Part shown: positions 1 through 8,513 of the stretch, in pieces | Layout: each line of letters opens with the position of its first letter | How positions within the stretch are numbered: position 1 is the first letter of the stretch | From: Sphingomonas_E sp042693015 | GTDB lineage: Bacteria; Pseudomonadota; Alphaproteobacteria; Sphingomonadales; Sphingomonadaceae | Direction: 5' to 3' | Length of the DNA: 64,000 nt | NCBI RefSeq assembly: GCF_042693015.1 | Contig: NZ_CP170544.1 | Location: forward strand, 1,612,001-1,676,000 | Made by a program: the position numbers and the translations under genes | Notes under the pieces: model-generated | What the model saw: only the letters and a program-made list of their open reading frames with translations | Databases searched by the model: none | What the model was told of the DNA's origin: nothing

Positions 1-1034
1 GGCGCGTCGCTCCCCGCCGCCACCCGGATGCCCGCATCCAGCAGCGATCGCAGCGGATAGAGGAAGGGCCGGTCGGCCGACTCCACCTCGGTCAGATAAA
101 CAACCCCACGTTCGGCGATGAAATGCGGCTGGGTGACGACCGTCAGCCCCAGCCGCGCGATCCATTCGCGGACATGCGGCGGCGCCACCCCACAATGCTC
201 GATCCGGTCGTCCCGATCCGCGCCCGCCGCCTCGATCGCCGCCAGCACCAGCATCAGTTCGGCCAGAGTCACGCAATGCGCCGCAACCGGCCGGCCGGCT
301 TCATGGGCTCCAGCAACTTCGGCGGCGAGGGCATCCAACCCCGGCAGGTCATGATCGTGATAATGGAGCTTCAGCGCACCGACGCCCTCCAGTCCATCGA
401 GCGAGCGTCGTCCCATCACCAGCAACCGCTGCGGCAGGCCCGCCGTCCGATAGCGCGCCAGATCCTCCGGCCCGTTGCGCGGCGTCACCTCGGTCAGCCC
501 GGTCACGCCACGCCGGGCGAGCGTGGCGCCGACCGTCCGCAGATCAGGAGGATCGAGCGGCAGGCGTTCGCGCAGCCAGGCATCACCGTCGATCAGCCGT
601 CCATCCTCGGGCCCGCCGCCCAGCACCTCTATCGCCCGGCTGTTGAGCACCCACATCCGCCCGCCGCGATGCTGGATACGGATGCGCCGATCAGGGCCGT
701 GGACATCCAGCCATTCGCGGTCGATCCGGCCGATGCTGTCATGATAGCCGATACCCCGCAGCCAGCCGTCGCCCACCGCATCCCCCAGCGCCTCGGCCAG
801 CGCATCGAGCGACATCACCTGCGGCGGCCCACAGCGGAGCGAGGCCATCGCCGCCGCGGTGGCGTTCAGATGGATATGATGATCGTGGAGCCCCGGCAGC
901 AGCGCGCCGCCCCGCGCATCGAGCACCATCTCCCCCGGCGCGGCGACAAGATCTGGTGCGATCTCCGCAATTGTGCCCGCCACAAGCCGCACATCGACGA
1001 GCGCACCATCCACTTCCGCGCGCCGGATCAGCAT
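1..1034 (-). CDS. Amidohydrolase family 3 protein, C-terminus cut by window edge
   Basis: The minus frame is open from an ATG at 1034 to the window edge, giving 344 residues. A metal-binding stretch PGLHDHHIH lies at residues 47-55. Later AHC (about 240), RIEHC (about 275) and a GSDAP motif at the cut end supply the other expected His/Asp ligands of a YtcJ-like TIM-barrel amidohydrolase. Its start overlaps the stop of the upstream CoA-transferase gene (ATGCTGA), so it is the last visible gene of a six-gene minus-strand operon. The family hydrolyses amide or ester-like C-N/C-O bonds. The substrate is unknown; a steroid-derived lactone or amide is only a guess from context. Confidence 0.82.
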   Translation of the reverse strand, partial: MLIRRAEVDGALVDVRLVAGTIAEIAPDLVAAPGEMVLDARGGALLPGLHDHHIHLNATAAAMASLRCGPPQVMSLDALAEALGDAVGDGWLRGIGYHDSIGRIDREWLDVHGPDRRIRIQHRGGRMWVLNSRAIEVLGGGPEDGRLIDGDAWLRERLPLDPPDLRTVGATLARRGVTGLTEVTPRNGPEDLARYRTAGLPQRLLVMGRRSLDGLEGVGALKLHYHDHDLPGLDALAAEVAGAHEAGRPVAAHCVTLAELMLVLAAIEAAGADRDDRIEHCGVAPPHVREWIARLGLTVVTQPHFIAERGVVYLTEVESADRPFLYPLRSLLDAGIRVAAGSDA

Positions 1035-2329
1035 TCGCCCAGCACCTTGATCGTATCCGCCCCGAGCGGCCGTGCAGATGCCATCGCCCGTCGCAGCGGG
1101 TAGAGCGGCGCCGTGTCGCGCTCGGCCAGTGCCCGCCATTCCGCCAGCCCCTCGCGATCCACGGTCCCCATACCGATCGCGTAAGCGACGGTCCGGGCAA
1201 GGGACAATGCGATCAACCCACCCTCACCCTTGCGCCACGCGGCCAGTGCGGCGAGCGCAACATGAAGCCCGGTCAGCGGATCGGCGATCGCGTCGCCGGC
1301 GAACATCGCCTCGTGCCAGCCGGCCGCCATCACAGAGGCGAGGCCCGCCGCCACCGCGGCATCGTCGCCGAATCCGACCCTTTCCGCCGCCGGCCCTTCG
1401 CGTCCATGGCCCGTGATCGAGATCCAGATCTTGCCGGCAGCCACCGCCGCTTCGGCATCCACGCCTAGTTGTGCAAGAGCGCGCGGGCGCGATCCCTCAA
1501 TGACGATATCCGCCCGATCGATCAGCCGCAGCAGCGCGTCGCGCCCCTCGGCCGTGCGGAAATCCAGCGCCACACTTTCCTTGCCGCCGTTCAGCAGATC
1601 GAAAAAGCCGGCATGGCCGCGCCGCGCCCCATCGGGACGCGACAGGCTTTCTACCTTGATCACCCGCGCACCTGCCATGCCAAGCAGCGAAGCCGCCAAC
1701 GGCCCGGCCCATAAGGGCGCGAGATCCACGACCAAAGGCGAAGCGCCGCTTGGCCGCGCAACGGATGCGCCGGATCGTTCGAACCAATTTCTTGGCGCAG
1801 CAACCGTCCTATCGAGAGCGATCGGCAAACCCAGCTCAATTCCACGATCGACCAACTCCGTCGCCGAGCCATTGCTGGCGGCCGCAGCAATCGCATTCCA
1901 GTCGGCCGCCTCAGCTTCCAGCCAGGCCGGCAGCAAATCCCAGTCGTCATCCCGCGCCAGGCTCAGCGCAAAGCGGCCATCCGCGGCATCGATCAACCGG
2001 CATGTCCCATTGGCCGAGACGCGCCCCCCACGTTTAAGCTCCATCAACCGCGCTCGCTCACCCAGCAGGAGCGCACCGCTCGATGGTAGCTTAGCTCCCG
2101 GTGCCAATGCGGAAAAGGCGAGCAACGCGGCATCCGCGGCGATGGTCAGCGGAGCAGGACAAACCAAGGACGGCCCATCCGGCCGCCCGGTCACGTCCAT
2201 CAATCCCGCGCGCCGCCATCCGAGCGCGGGATGATCGCCCTCGCCTGTCACCTCCGCCGCGCAGCCGAGATCGGCAAGCAGCATGCGGGCACGTTCACTG
2301 GCGGAGAAACAAAGTTCAGACACTATCAC
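1028..2329 (-). CDS. CaiB/BaiF-type class III CoA-transferase
   Basis: About 433 residues. The C-terminal half has a clear class III CoA-transferase N-domain pattern: VVDLAPLWAGPLAASLLG, then an ARVIKVES strand, NGGKESVALDF, and an Asp in GFGDDAAVAAG where the catalytic Asp is expected. The first ~190 residues look like a weaker, diverged copy of the same fold. An ATG at 2461 would overlap the preceding gene by 100 bp, so I prefer the GTG at 2329, which has AGCGGG six bases upstream; a GTG at 2323 is also possible. The family moves CoA between carboxylates, here probably between steroid-derived acids. It sits between an alpha/beta hydrolase and an amidohydrolase gene. Confidence 0.78.
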   Translation of the reverse strand: MIVSELCFSASERARMLLADLGCAAEVTGEGDHPALGWRRAGLMDVTGRPDGPSLVCPAPLTIAADAALLAFSALAPGAKLPSSGALLLGERARLMELKRGGRVSANGTCRLIDAADGRFALSLARDDDWDLLPAWLEAEAADWNAIAAAASNGSATELVDRGIELGLPIALDRTVAAPRNWFERSGASVARPSGASPLVVDLAPLWAGPLAASLLGMAGARVIKVESLSRPDGARRGHAGFFDLLNGGKESVALDFRTAEGRDALLRLIDRADIVIEGSRPRALAQLGVDAEAAVAAGKIWISITGHGREGPAAERVGFGDDAAVAAGLASVMAAGWHEAMFAGDAIADPLTGLHVALAALAAWRKGEGGLIALSLARTVAYAIGMGTVDREGLAEWRALAERDTAPLYPLRRAMASARPLGADTIKVLGEC

Positions 2330-2360
2330 ATCATGCCCGCTGGCCGGGCCGGAAGCGAGC

Positions 2361-3335
2361 CTAGTTGCGGCCCACGCCATCCGCCCAGGCGATAAGCCGC
2401 CGGTACATGCGGTCGGCATCGGGCGCCACGAAGACATGATGGCCGGATGTCGGCACCACATAGAGCGTGAAATCCGGGCAGTTCAGATAGTCGCGCGGCA
2501 GCAGGTGCGGCGGCCCCGTCATGTCGCGATCGCCGACCGAAAGGAACACCGGCACGTCGAGTTCGCCCAGTTCCTTCGCGACATTGCCCGGCAGCATCGC
2601 GTGCATGCCGACATTGGCGAGCACTCGATCCATCACCCCCCGCAACGCACGACCGGCCGGCGTGTCCTTATCGTGCACCGGCGCCGGCAGATAAGGCTCA
2701 TCTCCAAAACGCGCGCGGGCGAATTCGACGATGCGGGAGCGCCCGCCATCAGGCTCCAGAACTGCGGCGCGATGCGTGTCGTCCATATATTCCGGCAGGC
2801 CGACCGTGCCGAAGCACAGGAGCAGCATCGCATCGAAATCACGGGTGGCGGACTGGTGGACCACGCCAACCATCGCGCCCGCCGAATGGCCGGTGCCGAT
2901 CGCCGGAATGTTGTCGATAGCCGGCAGGCCCGCGATCGCACCCGACGCCAGCAACGCCCTGAACTGCGCCAGCGCGCGGACATTGGCTTCCGCTACCGCC
3001 TCGGTCGTCAACGAATAACCGTCCGCCGGACGCGTGCTCTCGCCCACCCCCACCGGATCGATCGCAACGACGATGTGCCCGGCAGCGGTCAGCGCCGCCG
3101 CCAGGCTGAACCCCTCGTCATGGGGCGTCTGCGGGTCGTGGAGGTCATAATAGCCGCGCGACACGCCGCCCCCCGGCACGCACCAGAACAGCAGCGGCCG
3201 GCTCGCCAGCCGATCCGGCACATGCACGTCGATCGCGAGCGTGATCGGCTCCCCGCCCGCGACGAGCGCACCGACATCCAGCCGCAACGCACTCACGCGG
3301 CGCGCACCGGCATCATGGGCGACGAGCGCGCTCAC
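2361..3335 (-). CDS. Alpha/beta hydrolase
   Basis: 324 residues from a GTG start. The oxyanion-hole GGG is at residues 55-57, the nucleophile elbow GHSAG has Ser151, an acid is available in GDRDM, and the His lies in TSGHH near residue 300. This is a standard serine hydrolase of the alpha/beta fold. The GTG overlaps the stop of the upstream thiolase-like gene (GTGA), implying translational coupling. The elbow is not the GNSMGG typical of meta-cleavage product hydrolases such as HsaD, so I do not assign that role. A CoA-thioester or lactone hydrolase in steroid catabolism is plausible but unproven. Confidence 0.8.
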   Translation of the reverse strand: MSALVAHDAGARRVSALRLDVGALVAGGEPITLAIDVHVPDRLASRPLLFWCVPGGGVSRGYYDLHDPQTPHDEGFSLAAALTAAGHIVVAIDPVGVGESTRPADGYSLTTEAVAEANVRALAQFRALLASGAIAGLPAIDNIPAIGTGHSAGAMVGVVHQSATRDFDAMLLLCFGTVGLPEYMDDTHRAAVLEPDGGRSRIVEFARARFGDEPYLPAPVHDKDTPAGRALRGVMDRVLANVGMHAMLPGNVAKELGELDVPVFLSVGDRDMTGPPHLLPRDYLNCPDFTLYVVPTSGHHVFVAPDADRMYRRLIAWADGVGRN

Positions 3336-4489
3336 AGGCCGAGGATCGCGCCCGCCACGCCCGAGGCGCAGAACACGGTCTCGACATTCTTCACCTGGTT
3401 GGCCGCCGTGCCGCGCAACTGCCGCACCGCTTCGGTGATGTTGTTCATGCCGTGGATATAGGCCTCGCCCATCAACCCTCCATTGGGGCTGAGCGGCGAT
3501 TTTCCGTCCAGGTTCATGTGGCCGTCGCGGATATAATCCTTGGCCTCGCCGGGCTTGCAGTAACCAAAAGCCTCGGTCTGTCGGAGGATCTGCGGTGTGA
3601 AATTGTCGTAGATCATCGCGACATTGGTATCGCGCGGTGCGAGGCCGGCGGCCTGCGTCAGCCGCTCGCGTACCCGTTCGGACATGGCGAGCTCGGTCAG
3701 GTCGCCCTCATAATAATCCGACACGATCTCATGATTCTTGAGATAGGCATATTCGGCGCCGAGGATGCGGGCCGGCTTGTTCTTCGTGTCGCGGGCACGG
3801 TCCATCCGGGTGATGACGAGCGCGACGCCGCCATCCGATTCCTGGCAGCAATCGAGGAGATGTAGCCAGGGCGCGACGATCCACTTGGAATTCTGGTGAT
3901 CCTCCAGCGTGATCGGCTTGCCATAGAACCAGGCATCGGGATTGGTCGCGGCATTGCTGCGCAACAGCACCGCGATATGGCCAAGGTCTTCCGACGTCAC
4001 GCCATAGCGGTTCATGTACGGCCCGCAGGACAAGGCTTCCCACACCGCCGGCGCCTGCGCGCCATAGGCCATGCACCATTCGAAGAAGGTGCTGCTCTTG
4101 CCGCTCGGGAAGATCTGCAAATTGGGCTGGCCGAAGCGATAGGCGGAACGCTCGTTCATTGCGCGCCACACCACCATCACATCGCAGATGCCCGCCTCAA
4201 CCGCCTTCTTGGCGTGGACGATCGTCGTCACCGACGATGCACCGCCCTGCGGCGTGCGGAGCGTATATTTGATCTCCTTGCAGCCGAGATTGCGGGTCAG
4301 GTCCACCTCGTCCGAATTGTCGAGATCGAAGGTGATGCAGCCGTCCACCTCGCTCGGATAGATGCCGGCGTCATCGAGCGCCTTCTTTACCGCTTCGGCC
4401 ATGAGCTGCTGCTCGGACCGACCGGAGTTGCGCGAAAATTCAGTCTGGCCGATGCCGACGATGGCGGCCTGGCTATTCCGGTCGACCAT
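3332..4489 (-). CDS. Thiolase-like (SCP-x/Ltp2 type) protein, probable steroid retro-aldolase subunit
   Basis: 385 residues of thiolase fold, the length of Ltp2-type lipid-transfer proteins. The thiolase nucleophile Cys is missing: the equivalent stretch reads PQGGASSVTT. The late motif is NGGLMGEAYIHGM rather than the thiolase GHPxGxTG. This pattern is known from Ltp2-like aldolases, which cleave beta-hydroxy steroid side-chain CoA esters with a DUF35 partner. The DUF35 gene lies immediately upstream with only 2 bp between stop and start, which strongly supports a two-subunit complex. Substrate (steroid side chain or a ring-derived hydroxyacyl-CoA) is inferred from context. Confidence 0.82.
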   Translation of the reverse strand: MVDRNSQAAIVGIGQTEFSRNSGRSEQQLMAEAVKKALDDAGIYPSEVDGCITFDLDNSDEVDLTRNLGCKEIKYTLRTPQGGASSVTTIVHAKKAVEAGICDVMVVWRAMNERSAYRFGQPNLQIFPSGKSSTFFEWCMAYGAQAPAVWEALSCGPYMNRYGVTSEDLGHIAVLLRSNAATNPDAWFYGKPITLEDHQNSKWIVAPWLHLLDCCQESDGGVALVITRMDRARDTKNKPARILGAEYAYLKNHEIVSDYYEGDLTELAMSERVRERLTQAAGLAPRDTNVAMIYDNFTPQILRQTEAFGYCKPGEAKDYIRDGHMNLDGKSPLSPNGGLMGEAYIHGMNNITEAVRQLRGTAANQVKNVETVFCASGVAGAILGL

Positions 4490-4491
4490 CG

Positions 4492-4914
4492 TCAGGCCTC
4501 CTTGGCGGGACGGAAGATGGGGATGTTTTGGCCGCTCTTGGTGGTGGTGTAGGCTACCTCCACCTTCATGCCGTAACGCATGTCGCGGGGATCGACGCCT
4601 TCGATATTGGATACGTAGCGCGGCCCCTCCTCGGTCTCGACCAGCACCACGATCGGCGGCGTCTCAAAGCCGATGGCCGGCGGATGGATCGGCATCACCC
4701 AGCTTATGATCGTGCCGCGGCCGGACAGGTCATGATCGCGCTGATCCATGCTGAAGCATTCCGGGCAAATCGCGCGGGGCGGGTGCCACAGCCGTTCGCA
4801 GCCGCCGCATTTCTGCGCGATGAAGCGCTTTTCATCGGCCGCCTTCCAGAAACGCGCACCATCGACCGTCATGATCGGATCGGGGCGATTGGGATTGGGA
4901 TTGATCTCGCTCAT
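4492..4914 (-). CDS. DUF35 OB-fold/zinc-ribbon partner protein
   Basis: 140 residues. A rubredoxin-like zinc ribbon is formed by Cys36-x2-Cys39 and Cys50-x2-Cys53, followed by an OB-fold. This is the DUF35 (ChsH2-type) domain that binds and activates Ltp2-like aldolases or forms hydratase complexes in steroid side-chain degradation. The ATG follows a GGGGGG stretch, and the thiolase-like partner gene starts 2 bp after the stop. It is the counterpart of the DUF35 protein at 10220-10678, but the two differ in Cys spacing, so they likely serve different partners. Confidence 0.86.
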   Translation of the reverse strand: MSEINPNPNRPDPIMTVDGARFWKAADEKRFIAQKCGGCERLWHPPRAICPECFSMDQRDHDLSGRGTIISWVMPIHPPAIGFETPPIVVLVETEEGPRYVSNIEGVDPRDMRYGMKVEVAYTTTKSGQNIPIFRPAKEA

Positions 4915-4924
4915 CTGGCCCCCC

Positions 4925-7333
4925 TTATTGCCACGGGCTCTTCATCTGCTTCTGCGTCGCACGCGGCGGATCGCAAGCGATCGCGCCGTCGCCGGCGAGT
5001 TCGTCGATGGCCGCTTCGTCATAACCAAGCGTCGCCAGGATCGCGGCGGTGTCCTTGCCGACGATCAGCGGCGGCCCCTGGATCACGCCGGGCGTGCCGG
5101 ACAGTTCGTAGGTCAGGCCCACCTGCTCCAGCTTGCCGACCGCCGGATCATGATATTCGGCCGTCCACTTGCGCTGCTTGAAGACCGGATTGTCGAACAG
5201 ACGTAACGAGGCGGTGTCGTCCGAAAGCTCGGCCGGAACCCCAGCCGACGCCAGTGCCGCCAGCGCATCCGCGGCCGACCGGCCGGCGAAGAAGCCCGTC
5301 GCATCACCACCGACCAGCCCATCGAACGCAGACTTCGCTGCATCGTCCACGGCCGCGACCTGCACCCAGCCATCCTTGGCCTCGTAAAGCCGGTAATGCG
5401 CGGAAAAGCCCGTCTGCTCCTTGTCGAGCCGCGGCCTCGATACGGCGGCGCCATCAGGCTTCGCCACGGCGTAGCTGGTGTTCAGCAGGCAGGCGTTGAC
5501 GATCGATGTGTCGACGAACTGGCCCTTGCCCGTGCGCTCGCGATCGGCCAGCGCGTTGAGGATGCCGATCGCCGACAGGAAGCCATTGCCGGTGTCGCCG
5601 AGCGACGAAAGCGCCCAGATCGGCTTGCCGCCGGCATGGACCGCGCCATCCTCATGCTGCACCCCGGCAAGGCAGGCGCCGGTCTGGTCGTTGCCCGGCA
5701 GGCCCATGCGCGGCCCCTTCTCGAAGCCGCGCGTGTGGCAATAGATCAGCCGCGGAAATTCCTTCGACAGCGTCTCATAATCGAGCCCGAGCCGCTGGGC
5801 GGCGTCGTAGCGCATATTGTGCTGCACCACGTCGGCGCTGGCGATCAGTTCCTTCAGGATGGCCATCGCCTTGGGATGCTTGAGCATCAGCGCGATCGAG
5901 CTTTTGCCGCGATTGGCGACATAGGCGATGTGGTTCTTGTGCCAATAGGTATCCCACAGCGCGTTGATCTTGATGACCTCCGCGCCGAGATCGGCGAGCA
6001 ACTGGCAGCCGAACGGGCCGGCAATGGCGAGGCCGAGATCGAGCACGCGGATGCCCTTGAGCGGCGCATCCCCCGCGGCTTTTCCATTCGCAGCCTTGAC
6101 CGGATCGGGCAGCGCCGCAGCTTCCGCCTTCACCGCCGCCGTATCGGCGCCGCGCGGCCGGGCGGGCCCCTGCACCTGCCCCTGGCTGTTGCTCAGCCGA
6201 TAGGTGATGCCGACCTGGTTGATCGGCCCCAGTTCCGGGTCATCGACGGTCGTCACGCAGCGATCGTCGATCAGCAGCGGATCGGTCAGCGCTTCTTCGA
6301 GCGGCCGGCATTCCTGCATCGTCATTTCAGCGACGCGCGCGGCCTCCACCCATTCGGCCGCGCTGAACTTGGAAATCGCGTCCTGCAGGATCGGCTGGTA
6401 ATGCGCCATCACCAGCAATTCTTCCGGCCCGATGCCGAAGCGGTCGGGATCGTTCTGGACGGTGAGGTCCGGCGAGGCGTTGAGCGTATCGCCCGCCGAC
6501 GCACCGAGGATGAAGCGCGGATTGGGCACCCAATTATGGACCCAACGCCCGTCCTTGCACTGGAAATGGCCCTTGGGCGATTTGGAGCTCAGGATCCAGG
6601 TGTTGAAGCCCGGCGCGTCCGGCTCCTCCATCCGCTGCCACACGCCAGAAGCACAGGCCATCGCGCCCTGCTGCAGCGAGGTGCGCACCCGCTGGCCCCG
6701 CCCCGTCTTTTCGCGTGCAAACAGCGCCGCTGCGATACCCGTCGAAGCCGAGAAGAAGGCGCCCAGCGACGGCCAGGGCGATGAGACGAACAGCGGCCCT
6801 TCACGGTTGGCGCCCTGCACCCAATCCGGATCGATATCGACCGCATCGACGAAGGGATTCTCGCGACCGGTCATGTGCCAGACCGCGCCTTCGGGATAGC
6901 CGCGCTGCTCATATTGCAGCCCCACGCGCGCGGCGACCAGCGCGTCATAGCCCTTGCGATCCTGGTCGGGCGTGCCTTCGCCATAGGCGCTGATCGAACA
7001 ATAGATCAGCTTCGGATTGATCGCCGCCAGCGTCTCATAATCCACCCCCAGCCGCTCAGTGACGCCCGGCGCGAAGCTTTCGACCAGGATGTCCGCGTCA
7101 GCCGCGAGCTTCAGGAACAAGGCATGATCGCCCGCATCCTTGAGATCGAGCACGGCACTCCTTTTGCCGCGATTCCACACCTTGTATCCCAGCATGTGCG
7201 CGAAGGGATCACCGGCCGGTCGCTCGATCCGGGTTACCTGCGCGCCATGGTCGGCCAGCAGCATCGCCGTCATCGGCCCCGCGATTCCCCAGGACAGATC
7301 GAGCACCTTCAAGCCGTCGAGAACGCCGGACAT
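4925..7333 (-). CDS. Tandem (two-domain) class III CoA-transferase
   Basis: 802 residues, about twice the usual 400 of CaiB/BaiF enzymes. Domain 1 (about 1-395) opens LKVLDLSWGIAGP and has a candidate catalytic Asp in GYDALVAARVG. Domain 2 (about 425-790) opens IRVLDLGLAIAGP and has its Asp in GNDQTGACLAG. Class III enzymes normally work as intertwined dimers, so the fusion may be a covalent pseudo-dimer with both active sites kept. The ATG has AGGAGA five bases upstream, and the gene leads the minus-strand operon directly beside the divergent promoter region. With no CoA ligase in the window, it is a good candidate for activating steroid ring-derived acids. Confidence 0.88.
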   Translation of the reverse strand: MSGVLDGLKVLDLSWGIAGPMTAMLLADHGAQVTRIERPAGDPFAHMLGYKVWNRGKRSAVLDLKDAGDHALFLKLAADADILVESFAPGVTERLGVDYETLAAINPKLIYCSISAYGEGTPDQDRKGYDALVAARVGLQYEQRGYPEGAVWHMTGRENPFVDAVDIDPDWVQGANREGPLFVSSPWPSLGAFFSASTGIAAALFAREKTGRGQRVRTSLQQGAMACASGVWQRMEEPDAPGFNTWILSSKSPKGHFQCKDGRWVHNWVPNPRFILGASAGDTLNASPDLTVQNDPDRFGIGPEELLVMAHYQPILQDAISKFSAAEWVEAARVAEMTMQECRPLEEALTDPLLIDDRCVTTVDDPELGPINQVGITYRLSNSQGQVQGPARPRGADTAAVKAEAAALPDPVKAANGKAAGDAPLKGIRVLDLGLAIAGPFGCQLLADLGAEVIKINALWDTYWHKNHIAYVANRGKSSIALMLKHPKAMAILKELIASADVVQHNMRYDAAQRLGLDYETLSKEFPRLIYCHTRGFEKGPRMGLPGNDQTGACLAGVQHEDGAVHAGGKPIWALSSLGDTGNGFLSAIGILNALADRERTGKGQFVDTSIVNACLLNTSYAVAKPDGAAVSRPRLDKEQTGFSAHYRLYEAKDGWVQVAAVDDAAKSAFDGLVGGDATGFFAGRSAADALAALASAGVPAELSDDTASLRLFDNPVFKQRKWTAEYHDPAVGKLEQVGLTYELSGTPGVIQGPPLIVGKDTAAILATLGYDEAAIDELAGDGAIACDPPRATQKQMKSPWQ

Positions 7334-7373
7334 AAGCTCTCCTATCGCAGGCTTGACCGTGCCCGCCTTTTAA

Positions 7374-7388
7374 CTGAATCCAATTCAG
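7374..7388. promoter_or_regulatory. Candidate operator, perfect inverted repeat
   Basis: CTGAATCCAATTCAG: two perfect 6-bp arms around a 3-bp centre, 41 bp before the start of the tandem CoA-transferase gene. Size and symmetry fit a TetR- or GntR-type dimer site. Mycobacterial C/D-ring genes are controlled by the TetR protein KstR2, but no regulator gene is in the window, so the binding protein is unknown. Confidence 0.5.
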
Positions 7389-7469
7389 CTTGAATGACGC
7401 AGCCTGTCAACACCGAATGCTGAATGCCGCTAAAATCGCGTCCCTCACTCCGCACACAGCGTCATTTTT

Positions 7470-7492
7470 GCGCATTTAATGACCATATGCGC
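7470..7492. promoter_or_regulatory. Second inverted repeat in the divergent region
   Basis: GCGCAT at 7470-7475 and ATGCGC at 7487-7492 form 6-bp arms 11 bp apart. The right arm begins the 10-bp ATGCGCACTG that recurs at 7530-7539, 43 bp further on. This could be a second regulator site or promoter-associated repeat for the plus-strand operon. It is only a pattern observation. Confidence 0.35.
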
Positions 7493-7607
7493 ACTGACAC
7501 CGCAATTTTGGTGACGAAGAACGCTTGAAATGCGCACTGCCCGCCGATAGAGCCGATGGCATGGAACGCCGCCCAGAGCGCGGCGGCGAGAGAGGAGTGT
7601 TGGGGGC

Positions 7608-8513
7608 ATGGCCGTACATTCGCTCGCCTATCTGGTCATAGGCGCCCGCGATCTCGATGCCTGGACGAATTATGCCGAATCGGTGATCGGCGCGATGCGC
7701 GCGGATTCGGGTGCGGAAGGCGTCCTGCATTATCGGTTGGATCACCGCCCTTTCCGCTGGCGGATCGAGGGCGGCGATGCCGACAAATTGCTCGCCACCG
7801 GTCTCGAATGCGCAACGCGCGAGAATTGGGACAAGGCACTCGCCAACCTCAAGGGTGCGGGTGTCGCGGTCGAAGTGGCCAGCGCCGCCGAAGCCAGGGC
7901 GCGCGGCTTCCACGATCTGTTCCGCTGCGTCGATCCCGCGGGCAATCCGCTGGAGATCGGCTGGGGCCACACCGTCGCCGGCACGCCCTTCGTCTCGCCC
8001 CAGGCGGTCGACGGCTTCATCACGCTCGACGGCGATCTCGATATGGGCTTCGGCCACGCCGTACTGCCCGCGCAGAACATCGACGAGACGCGCGCTTTCT
8101 ATGTCGATCATCTCGGCTTCGCCAATTCGGACGAGATGCGCGTCTTCATGGCTGGCGGCCCCGACGATCCCGGCATGGGCATGCACTTCCTGCACGCCGG
8201 CGGCCCGCGCCACCATGTGATCGGCCTCGCCCAGTTCCCGGTCCCCTCGGGCCTGGTCCACACCATGGTCGAGGTCGCTACGCTCGATGAGGTCGGCATG
8301 GCGCTCGATCGCGCGCTCGCAGCGGGCACGCACATCTCCTCCACGCTCGGCAAGCACACCAACGACAAGATGGTCGGCTTCTACATGCGCACGCCGGGCG
8401 GCTTCGACGTCGAATATGGCTTTGGCGGCATTCGCCCCGACTGGAACAATTTCACCCCCACCTTCACGATCAAGGAAGACCTGTGGGGCCACAAATGGGA
8501 TTTCGGCCAGTGA
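7608..8513 (+). CDS. Type I extradiol ring-cleavage dioxygenase
   Basis: 301 residues, two vicinal-oxygen-chelate domains, matching the BphC/HsaC/TesB family (about 300). Fe(II) ligands are His150, His218 and Glu269. The second-sphere stretch LGKHTNDKMVGFY (His250) and the PGGFDVEYG motif around Glu269 are diagnostic. It opens a catecholic ring by meta cleavage. As first gene of the Ipd operon, its substrate is probably a steroid catechol: 3,4-DHSA as for HsaC, or 4-hydroxyestrone as reported for estrogen-degrading sphingomonads. The sequence alone does not choose. The ATG is 94 bp downstream of the divergent repeats. Confidence 0.9.
   Translation: MAVHSLAYLVIGARDLDAWTNYAESVIGAMRADSGAEGVLHYRLDHRPFRWRIEGGDADKLLATGLECATRENWDKALANLKGAGVAVEVASAAEARARGFHDLFRCVDPAGNPLEIGWGHTVAGTPFVSPQAVDGFITLDGDLDMGFGHAVLPAQNIDETRAFYVDHLGFANSDEMRVFMAGGPDDPGMGMHFLHAGGPRHHVIGLAQFPVPSGLVHTMVEVATLDEVGMALDRALAAGTHISSTLGKHTNDKMVGFYMRTPGGFDVEYGFGGIRPDWNNFTPTFTIKEDLWGHKWDFGQ

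Larger units (their letters stand above)
7334..7607. promoter_or_regulatory. Divergent promoter region between the two steroid operons
   Basis: 274 bp with no gene, separating the minus operon (start 7333) from the plus operon (start 7608). It is less G+C-rich than its flanks and holds the palindrome at 7374-7388, an inverted GCGCAT/ATGCGC pair at 7470-7492, and a direct repeat ATGCGCACTG at 7487-7496 and 7530-7539. These are the features expected of a shared regulatory region. I could not place -10/-35 boxes with confidence. Confidence 0.7.

Noticed and set aside
123..1103. Long plus-strand open frame (326 codons)
   Set aside because: It is antisense to the amidohydrolase gene, which has clear family motifs; the plus product is Arg/His/Pro-rich with no fold.
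2361..3335. Alpha/beta hydrolase as HsaD-type meta-cleavage product hydrolase
   Set aside because: The nucleophile elbow is GHSAG and length is 324; the expected GNSMGG pattern is missing.
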